A stretch of DNA of 60,174 bases from an uncultured Alphaproteobacteria bacterium (lineage in GTDB: Bacteria > Pseudomonadota > Alphaproteobacteria > Thalassobaculales > Thalassobaculaceae), in NCBI GenBank assembly GCA_902589475.1, contig CACITD010000008.1, positions 1 through 60,174 of the forward strand. Reading direction: 5' to 3'. Positions 53,800-60,174 of this stretch are shown here, piece after piece; the first letter of the stretch is position 1, and the number at the start of each line of letters is the position of its first letter. The position numbers and the translations under genes are program-made. A model generated the notes under the pieces. That model saw nothing but the letters and a program-made list of their open reading frames with translations, ran no database searches and was not told where the DNA came from.

Positions 53800-54147
53800 T
53801 TGACCGTAATAAGAATGCGCAACCAGGAAAAAAGACGGGATCGGCGGCAACATTCTAATTTAGTGCTCATCTTCGAAGAAAATGAATTCCATGTCATTGA
53901 TTGCAGTCTAGGCGGATTAGCAATTTCCAATGGAATAGACATCTTCAAAAAAGAACAAGAATTAATCGCTATACTTAGTATGCCACGAAAAGATCAAAAA
54001 CCTGTAACAATGAAGATTGCTTTGAAAGTGACTAGAGTGGATGATCAAGCAGAACAGACTGCGTTTCAATTTGAAAACCTTTCAAGCGAGAACTTTACGA
54101 TTTTAGAAAAGTATCTTACTCACAGAAGCACGCTTTCACTTAAATAA
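53800..54147 (+). CDS. PilZ domain protein (c-di-GMP receptor)
   Basis: This 115-residue stand-alone PilZ domain has both c-di-GMP motifs: R12-x3-R16 in EKRRDRRQH and D34-x-S36-x2-G39 in DCSLGG. Binding of cyclic di-GMP is therefore expected. The start is the TTG at 53800 with GGAG six bases upstream; the ATG five codons on lacks such a site. No diguanylate cyclase or flagellar gene is nearby. The glucose-6-phosphate isomerase gene follows after 43 bases and may be co-transcribed. Confidence 0.9.
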   Translation: MTVIRMRNQEKRRDRRQHSNLVLIFEENEFHVIDCSLGGLAISNGIDIFKKEQELIAILSMPRKDQKPVTMKIALKVTRVDDQAEQTAFQFENLSSENFTILEKYLTHRSTLSLK

Positions 54148-54190
54148 ATAAAGCAGTAAAAAATCCAATGCACTTATCGATTGGGAAAAA

Positions 54191-55825
54191 ATGAGAGAAC
54201 GAGATCTTGTCTGGAACAAATTAGAAAAAGCTCGCCAAAAGTTCAACCGCACTTCAATTTTAGAGCAGTTTCAAAAGGATCCGCAACGACATGATGTGTT
54301 TTCTTTCCGCCTAAATAATCTTTTCGTTGATTTATCAAAAAACCTCATAGATCAACAAGTTTTAAAAGATTTACAGGAACTCGCAACCATCCAGGAGGTC
54401 GATAAAATAAGGGAAGGCCTTTTTAGTGGCGCAATCCTTAATAATACTGAGAAAAGACCGGCACTTCACGTTGCTCTACGAACGCCAAAGAGCAGTGTTA
54501 TAACTGTCGAAGGGATAAATATAGTCCCAGCGGTCCATAGACAGCTTGAAGAGATGATGTCTTTCGCCGAGTTAATTAGAAGTGGTTATAAAAAAGGCCT
54601 TACAGACAGGCGTTTTACTAATATCCTGCATATTGGATCAGGAGGCTCTCTAACCGGACCAATGATGGTATTAAAAGCACTAACTTCCTATCAAACCCCA
54701 CATATACAGATTGACTTTGTAGGAAATGCTGACAGTTCGGACTTACAAGCCAAGTTACGCAAACTAGACCCTGCAACGACACTTGTGGTTATTGCATCCA
54801 AGACATTCTCTACGCAAGAAACCATCCTCAATGCCGAGACCATGAAAAAATGGATGCTTGAAAGACTTGGGCCATCGGCCTTATCAAAACATTTTGTAGC
54901 AATAACCGGAAACAAAAATCGCGCAAATTCTTTTGGAATTGTAGATGAAAATATTTTTGAGATCTGGGAATGGGTTGGTGGTCGCTTTTCTTTATGGTCA
55001 GCTGTAGGCTTGACAATTGTTTTGGGTATTGGTTCCGAGAATTTCAAAGAATTTTTACGAGGTGCTCGCGCAATAGATGAGCATTTTCAAAACACCGCAC
55101 CAGAAATGAACTTACCTCTAATTCTCGGAATGCTCGAAATCTGGTACACGTCCATTTTGAATTTTGGGTCGCGGGCTATAATTCCATATGATCATCGCCT
55201 TCAAAATTTTGTCTCATACATTCAGCAATTAGAAATGGAGTCAAATGGCAAATCTGTCGACAAACTCGGTAATAAAATGACTAAAAAAACTGCTGCTGTT
55301 GTTTGGGGAGCAGAGGGTACGAATGCCCAACACTCTTTCTTTCAGCTTCTTCATCAAGGAACATCTGTTATCCCTTGTGATTTTCTGATTGCTGCGGTTT
55401 CCGACGAAGAATTTACAGGACATCAAGAGGTATTGCTAGCTAATTGCCTCGCACAATCTAGAGCCTTGATGACTGGCCGCAATCTAAAAGCAACAACAAA
55501 AAAGTTAGGCGATAGCGGGCTTTCAGATAAAGATTCTAACCGTCTTGCGCCACATTCTTCATTCGCAGGAAATCGCCCTTCAACAATGTTTTTATTCAAA
55601 CAATTGACCCCGAATATCCTAGGACAATTGATAGCTATTTATGAACACAAAGCTTTCGTCCAGGGGGCGCTTTGGAACATCAATAGCTTTGATCAGTGGG
55701 GTGTCGAGCTTGGCAAGGAACTGACTAATGAAATATTGCCGCTTTTACAAAACAAAACCCTCGCCTCTAATTTAGACCCATCTACTGCAAATTTGATGGA
55801 AGAAGTTTTTAGATTCCGCAAATAA
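54191..55825 (+). CDS. pgi: Glucose-6-phosphate isomerase
   Basis: Pgi interconverts glucose 6-phosphate and fructose 6-phosphate in glycolysis or gluconeogenesis. The 544-residue protein has the bacterial/eukaryotic long-form signatures: NILHIGSGGSLTGPMMV, VIASKTFSTQETILNAE, GRFSLWSAVGL, and in the C-terminal half HSFFQLLHQGT and HKAFVQGALWNINSFDQWGVELGK-like catalytic Lys region. Length equals the usual 549 within a few residues. Confidence 0.96.
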   Translation: MRERDLVWNKLEKARQKFNRTSILEQFQKDPQRHDVFSFRLNNLFVDLSKNLIDQQVLKDLQELATIQEVDKIREGLFSGAILNNTEKRPALHVALRTPKSSVITVEGINIVPAVHRQLEEMMSFAELIRSGYKKGLTDRRFTNILHIGSGGSLTGPMMVLKALTSYQTPHIQIDFVGNADSSDLQAKLRKLDPATTLVVIASKTFSTQETILNAETMKKWMLERLGPSALSKHFVAITGNKNRANSFGIVDENIFEIWEWVGGRFSLWSAVGLTIVLGIGSENFKEFLRGARAIDEHFQNTAPEMNLPLILGMLEIWYTSILNFGSRAIIPYDHRLQNFVSYIQQLEMESNGKSVDKLGNKMTKKTAAVVWGAEGTNAQHSFFQLLHQGTSVIPCDFLIAAVSDEEFTGHQEVLLANCLAQSRALMTGRNLKATTKKLGDSGLSDKDSNRLAPHSSFAGNRPSTMFLFKQLTPNILGQLIAIYEHKAFVQGALWNINSFDQWGVELGKELTNEILPLLQNKTLASNLDPSTANLMEEVFRFRK

Positions 55826-55991
55826 TTTGGGTTAAAATCTCCATAGTCAGATAGTTGATTTAGGGCATTCTAAATCTGAAATATCGACCTCTATTATCAC
55901 TAATAGGATTTTAAACTCGTAATGATGAAGTTAGAGTAGTGATAATGCATAAAAATACTTGTGCTCGACTTTATCGATGGAGAAAAAAATA

Positions 55992-56468
55992 ATGGAGACT
56001 GTTGGCCTTGGATTTCATTTTGAAGATTTGCCTATCGGTCGCCAATTTAAGACGATAGGCCGAACTATAACAGACGCGGATATAACAAATTTTATTAATG
56101 CGACGGGTATGGTTGAGTCGATGTTCACAGATTTAGAATTTTTAAAAACAGACAGTGATATTAAAGGAAGGGTTTCACCGGGAGCACTTGTGTATACATT
56201 CGCAGAGGGCTTACTCGTGCAATCTACCATGCAACACACAGGCTTTGCCTTCCTGAATATGGAATTAGACGTTAAAGCTCCAACATTTTCTGGTGATACA
56301 ATACATGTAGAATGTGAAGTAGTTGAAGCACGTTTAACAAGCCGCCCAGGGCGCGGTTTAGTACGAACCAAAAACCATATCATCAACCAAAAAAATGTAA
56401 CTGTAATTACGTATACACCTCTCCGAATGATTAAGTGTAAAAATCCAAACATCACCAAAAATGATTAA
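55992..56468 (+). CDS. MaoC-like hotdog-fold dehydratase
   Basis: This 158-residue protein of the MaoC/(R)-hydratase type has a single hotdog domain. It opens FHFEDLPIGRQFKTIGRTIT followed by DADITNFINATGM, with SPGALVYTFAEGLL and NMELDVKAPTFSGDTI. The catalytic Asp-His pair of MaoC is not clearly visible: the usual G-D-x-x-P-x-H is replaced around GMVESMFTD, so it may be a structural or divergent member. ATG at 55992 was chosen for GGAG eight bases upstream. It starts an operon; the CoA-transferase gene begins six bases after its stop. Confidence 0.82.
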   Translation: METVGLGFHFEDLPIGRQFKTIGRTITDADITNFINATGMVESMFTDLEFLKTDSDIKGRVSPGALVYTFAEGLLVQSTMQHTGFAFLNMELDVKAPTFSGDTIHVECEVVEARLTSRPGRGLVRTKNHIINQKNVTVITYTPLRMIKCKNPNITKND

Positions 56469-56474
56469 GATATA

Positions 56475-57671
56475 ATGCTGCGGGAAGATGAAAATATTGG
56501 TCCATTAACAGGTGTCCGCGTCCTAGACTTAACGATTAACGTCCTTGGGCCGGTAGCAACCCAAATCCTTGGTGACCTGGGAGCCGAAGTGATTAAAGTA
56601 GAGACGCCTTCGGGCGATCCCATGCGATTGATTGGTTCCAGTAAGACCGGTATGTTAGGTCCCTTTTTCCAGACAACAAACCGCAACAAGAAAAGTGTTG
56701 TATTAGATCTTAAAAAGATTGAGGAAAAGAACGCTTTACTCAAGATAGCCGGTGGTTGCGATGTTTTTGTTCACAACATGCGCCAAGCCGCGACTGAGAG
56801 ATTGGGCATAGATTATAAAAACTTAAGAAAAGCTGCACCAAAAATTATTTACGCTTCCGCTACAGGCTATCGCAGAAACTCCCCAAAGGATGGGCGCCCG
56901 GCGTATGATGACGTAATTCAAGGAGAGAGTGGCTTAGTCGATTTAATTGATAAAACCAATGGTGAGGCGCGATTTGTGCCAATGCCTATTTCAGACAAAT
57001 TTTGTGGACACACGCTGGCTTCAGCCATTGGAATGGCACTGTTTTCTCGCGAGAAAACCGGAAAAGGCCAAGAAATCCACGTCCCAATGCTGGAAACAAT
57101 GCTAGCGTTTAATCTGACGACACATCTTTGGGAAGGCACCAAAGGCCCAACTAATGATCTTGGTTATCCTCGGGCACTGTCGCCTTACCGAATACCTTAC
57201 AAAACCAAAGATGGTATGGTCTGCGTTCTGGCACACACCGACGAACAATGGCATAGATTGCTGAGAGCAATAGGGAGATCAGATTTAATTGAAGACGCTA
57301 GATTCACTAAACTTTCCGAGAGGGCCCAAAATATTGCCACACTCCAGTCTTATCTGGCTGAGGAGCTCGCTAAATTCACGACAGAGGAAGCATTCCGAAG
57401 ATTAGACGAAGCCGACCTGCCTAACGGTCCGGTTGCTAAACTCGATAAGTTAATGATGGACCCCTACTTACAAGAAACAAATTTTTTCCAAAAAATAGAC
57501 GATCCGCATGAAAACATTGTCTTTACCACGGCGCCGCCAGTCGATTTCTCAGGTACACCAGCGACTGTGAGGTCTGCTGCTCCCGCCCTAGGACAACATT
57601 CCGAAGAAATCTTGCTCGGCGCTGGAATTTCAAAAAATATCGTCAACAAAATTATCAACAAAGGTCGGTAG
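56475..57671 (+). CDS. CaiB/BaiF family (class III) CoA-transferase
   Basis: This 398-residue transferase moves CoA from one acyl-CoA to another free acid. Typical are GVRVLDLTINVLGPVATQ, LGDLGAEVIKVE, the FVPMPISDKFCG segment with catalytic D174, and GKGQEIHVPMLETML. Full length. It sits between a MaoC-like gene (six bases upstream) and an acyl-CoA ligase gene (one base downstream), so the operon has two independent ways to make a CoA thioester, which is unusual for a single substrate. Confidence 0.93.
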   Translation: MLREDENIGPLTGVRVLDLTINVLGPVATQILGDLGAEVIKVETPSGDPMRLIGSSKTGMLGPFFQTTNRNKKSVVLDLKKIEEKNALLKIAGGCDVFVHNMRQAATERLGIDYKNLRKAAPKIIYASATGYRRNSPKDGRPAYDDVIQGESGLVDLIDKTNGEARFVPMPISDKFCGHTLASAIGMALFSREKTGKGQEIHVPMLETMLAFNLTTHLWEGTKGPTNDLGYPRALSPYRIPYKTKDGMVCVLAHTDEQWHRLLRAIGRSDLIEDARFTKLSERAQNIATLQSYLAEELAKFTTEEAFRRLDEADLPNGPVAKLDKLMMDPYLQETNFFQKIDDPHENIVFTTAPPVDFSGTPATVRSAAPALGQHSEEILLGAGISKNIVNKIINKGR

Positions 57672-57672
57672 A

Positions 57673-59226
57673 ATGCCGAAGCTTACCGACTACACAAAAT
57701 ATAGCGACGCCCAAAAATACTTTAGTAAAGAAGCGCTCTGGGAACTTTTCGATGGCAATAAAGATGAGCTAAATATTGGTTACGAGTGTATTGATCGGCA
57801 TCCAAGACTTAATACAGCAATACGAATTTGTTACGAAAAAGGCAAAAGTCGTTCTATTTCCTTTGGCGAGTTAATAGATAATTCGAATAGATTCGCAAAT
57901 TTCTTAAAGTACAAAGGACTGAAAAAGGGCGACAGAATAGCCATAATGCTTGACCCATCACTTGAGTTCTATACAGCATTGTTTGGAACGATGAAGGCGG
58001 GTTGCGTTGCCGTCCCCCTGTTTACAGCATTTGGACCTGACGGCCTTTCGGCACGAATAGAGGATTGTCAACCAAATTTACTTATTCTAGCCCCCGAAAA
58101 ATCTTCTCTCATTTCCGAAATAAATTTGGAAACGCTTATTGGCGACAAGACATTACTTAAAGAACTATGCAATTTCGATAAAGAGTTTGTGGCCAATACA
58201 AATTCCTCCGATATGGCAATGTACCAATATACCTCAGGCACCTCTAGGGAATTACCTGAAGCAGTAAAGCATAGGCACAAAGCAATTGTTACTGTTATGA
58301 TTGCTGCACTATACGCAACCGGGGTAAGACCTGGCGACAAATACATGTGCCCATCCTCTCCCGCCTGGGGTCATGGTCTTTGGCATGGAACTCTTGCTCC
58401 GCTTGCGTTAGGTATTGAGATTGCAACCTACTCTGGAAAATTTCATCCAGGCAGACTTCTCGAAGCACTGGAAGAATTCGAAACTACCAATTTATCCGCA
58501 GCAGCGACTCATTACCGAATGATGCGAAATCTGGGAGATAGCGAATCTAGAGATTTAAAACTTGAGAAGCTCTCTTTCACAGGCGAACCATTAGATACAG
58601 AAACAGCTATCTGGGCAAAAAAACAATTTGGCCATGATGTATGCAGCATTTATGGGTCAACAGAAGTGGGTGTAATAATTGCTAATTATCCGGGAGCTGA
58701 AGACCTCCCTGCCCGACTAGGATCACTTGGCAAACCACTCCCCGGTTGTAAAATTGATATTCAAGACGCCAACGGGGTATCTTGTACTGTTGGTAATATT
58801 GGGGAAATTAAGCTGTTTAAGAATGGCTCTTGGTTTCCGGTAAAAGATTTAGGAAGCTTTGACCAGGATGGATACTATTTTCATCACGGCAGAGCTGATG
58901 ACGTTATAATTTCGGCAGGGTGGACCATGAGCGCGGTGGAAATAGAGGATGTTTTGCTGAAACACACAGCTGTTGAAGAGGCGGCCGTTATTGGCGTTCC
59001 AGATGAAGAACGGGGCCAGATAGTCAAGGCATTTATTATAACAAAATCTAACGAAAAGACTTCATTGGTAAAAGAGCTACAAGCATTTACAAGAGAACGA
59101 CTTAGTCTGCATGAATACCCCCGTCTAATAGAATTTACAGATACTCTTCCCAAGACACCCGCCGGGAAAGTTAATCGAAAAATATTAAGAGAGTCGACTA
59201 CTGAGGATAACAAACGTGACATATAA
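57673..59226 (+). CDS. AMP-dependent acyl-CoA synthetase
   Basis: This adenylate-forming ligase of 517 residues activates an acid with ATP to its CoA ester. The phosphate loop is YTSGTSRELPEAVKH (residues about 181-195), a variant of the common SGTTGxPKG, lacking the glycine-proline-lysine; such RELPEAV loops are seen in a subgroup. SIYGSTEVGVI, GRADDVIISAGWTMSAVEIE and the C-terminal catalytic K in TPAGKVNRKIL are present. The substrate is unknown; the deduced pocket was not analysed. It overlaps the next gene by 11 bases. Confidence 0.92.
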   Translation: MPKLTDYTKYSDAQKYFSKEALWELFDGNKDELNIGYECIDRHPRLNTAIRICYEKGKSRSISFGELIDNSNRFANFLKYKGLKKGDRIAIMLDPSLEFYTALFGTMKAGCVAVPLFTAFGPDGLSARIEDCQPNLLILAPEKSSLISEINLETLIGDKTLLKELCNFDKEFVANTNSSDMAMYQYTSGTSRELPEAVKHRHKAIVTVMIAALYATGVRPGDKYMCPSSPAWGHGLWHGTLAPLALGIEIATYSGKFHPGRLLEALEEFETTNLSAAATHYRMMRNLGDSESRDLKLEKLSFTGEPLDTETAIWAKKQFGHDVCSIYGSTEVGVIIANYPGAEDLPARLGSLGKPLPGCKIDIQDANGVSCTVGNIGEIKLFKNGSWFPVKDLGSFDQDGYYFHHGRADDVIISAGWTMSAVEIEDVLLKHTAVEEAAVIGVPDEERGQIVKAFIITKSNEKTSLVKELQAFTRERLSLHEYPRLIEFTDTLPKTPAGKVNRKILRESTTEDNKRDI

Positions 59227-60174
59227 GCATCAAAAAGATACACAATTCCCACGCATTACTGAGGGTGCTTTAGAAGAGCTCCGTAGCCGTCTTGGAGTAA
59301 AGATTTCAAGAGACCCAGAACCTTGGTGCTTTGAGGCGACACGCGATAATATAAGACATTATGCCCATGGAATTGGTGATGATAATCCGCTTTGGTGTGA
59401 GCCCGACTACGGGGTGCAAACCAAGTACAACAGCATAATTGCGCTTCCATCTTTTCTTTTTGCCACCAGCCGTATTGCTTCTGGATATGTTGGTGGTTTA
59501 CCCGGTATACACGCAATGTGGGCAGGCGCTGACTGGAAATGGCATCAACCAGTGTTTCGGAATGATGAAATAACCACAGAATCATTTCTTAAAGATTTGA
59601 TTGAGCATGACACTAAATTTGCGGGAAGAGCCATACAGCAAATCTACCATGTTGATTTCTTTAATCAATCAGGTAGCCATGTTGCAGAGTGTGATAGCTG
59701 GTGTTTCAGAACGGAGCGTGACACTGCTAGGGAAGAGGGCACAAAATATAAAAATTTGCAGGCTCAGAAAGGTAAAGTATATAGCGAGGCAGAATTAGAA
59801 AAGATTTTTAGTTTGTATGCAAATGAGCCAATAAGGGGAGCAACACCGCGGTATTTTGAGGACACCCAAATAGGTGAAGAGTTACCAACAATGGTAAAGG
59901 GTCCGATGACTGTCACGGGGTTCATAGCCTTTGCTCAAGGTTGGGGAGGTTTGTATATTCGAGCTAATAAATTGGCTTGGAAACAAATTGATCGCCATAA
60001 TGGTCTCGGTATACCCAATAGGTTTAATATTCCAGACTGCCCGGAGCGTGTTCATTGGGAAAAAGATTTTGCTCTAAAAGTTGGAGCGCCGGGCGCCTAC
60101 GATTACGGTCCGGAAAGATGTTCTTGGATGACACACCATATGACAAACTGGATTGGTGATGATGGCTTTTTAGT
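59216..60174 (+). CDS. MaoC/FAS1-type double-hotdog acyl dehydratase (partial, runs off window)
   Basis: From a GTG at 59216, preceded by GAGGA at nine bases, an open frame of over 319 codons runs to the window end with no stop. The N-terminal hotdog begins PWCFEATRDNIRHYAHGIGD, followed by DNPLWCEPDYG, the pattern of MaoC N-terminal dehydratase domains; the second half begins FEDTQIGEELP, like the single-domain gene at 55992. The protein is thus a two-domain hydratase working on CoA or ACP esters. It overlaps the ligase gene by 11 bases and belongs to the operon. Confidence 0.85.
   Translation, partial: MTYKHQKDTQFPRITEGALEELRSRLGVKISRDPEPWCFEATRDNIRHYAHGIGDDNPLWCEPDYGVQTKYNSIIALPSFLFATSRIASGYVGGLPGIHAMWAGADWKWHQPVFRNDEITTESFLKDLIEHDTKFAGRAIQQIYHVDFFNQSGSHVAECDSWCFRTERDTAREEGTKYKNLQAQKGKVYSEAELEKIFSLYANEPIRGATPRYFEDTQIGEELPTMVKGPMTVTGFIAFAQGWGGLYIRANKLAWKQIDRHNGLGIPNRFNIPDCPERVHWEKDFALKVGAPGAYDYGPERCSWMTHHMTNWIGDDGFL

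Noticed and set aside
56015-56458. 147-codon minus-strand frame
   Set aside because: Antisense of the MaoC-like gene, no ribosome site or recognisable motif.

Overview
The window is a stretch of chromosome from an AT-rich (about 40% G+C by eye), probably marine, free-living alphaproteobacterium. Evidence for this is the elongator tRNA-Met sequence, a DUF1244 protein, an alphaproteobacterial-style COG2945 hydrolase start, a TRAP transporter, a dimethylglycine/sarcosine dehydrogenase, and dense packing with frequent ATGA and TAATG overlaps. I see no insertion sequence, prophage, CRISPR array, rRNA or replication origin. The genus cannot be fixed from the sequence alone.

Layout. 1-2.8 kb: a thiamine-precursor salvage operon on the minus strand (binding protein, TenA, ATPase, permease cut by the window edge) behind a textbook TPP riboswitch. 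3-5.3 kb: beta-carbonic anhydrase and the two subunits of aconitase X. 5.4-8.9 kb: an SDR, then a compact minus-strand operon of a GT2 glycosyltransferase, an MTAN-like nucleosidase/phosphorylase and a spore-photoproduct-lyase-like radical SAM enzyme. 9.1-13.2 kb: dimethylglycine/sarcosine dehydrogenase, a BacA-like protein and a pirin. 13.2-20.5 kb: a catabolic island with an amidohydrolase, two Asp/Glu-racemase-superfamily proteins transcribed divergently, a PuuE-type ring-opening hydrolase and a complete DctPQM TRAP transporter. 20.9-24.7 kb: tRNA-Met, mnmA, ferredoxin, cysteine desulfurase and an alpha/beta hydrolase. 24.7-31.2 kb: core metabolism (class II ketol-acid reductoisomerase, hydroxyacid dehydrogenase, aconitase B, methionine aminopeptidase). 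31.3-38.4 kb: a nucleotidyl-cyclase-like protein facing a pentapeptide-repeat protein, an MFS transporter, a Baeyer-Villiger monooxygenase, DUF1244 and an N-formylglutamate amidohydrolase homologue. 38.5-53.5 kb: pyrF, then a run of mostly single-gene accessory functions. 53.8-60.2 kb: PilZ, pgi, and an acyl-CoA operon (MaoC, CaiB/BaiF transferase, acyl-CoA ligase, double-hotdog dehydratase) that runs off the window.

How it works together. The theme is scavenging of dissolved organic nitrogen and carboxylates: thiamine fragments, methylated glycines, cyclic amides or ureides, hydroxyproline-type or other hydroxy acids, and an unidentified acid activated to a CoA thioester. The best candidate for an undescribed system is the 13.4-20.5 kb island. 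It joins a TRAP importer to three enzymes of ring-opening or racemase type, and its two racemase-fold proteins have altered catalytic cysteines (one has lost both; one keeps only the second, as in arylmalonate decarboxylase). Second candidates are the GT2/nucleosidase/radical-SAM operon and the cyclase-like/pentapeptide pair. All functional assignments rest on motif recognition by eye; no database search was run.
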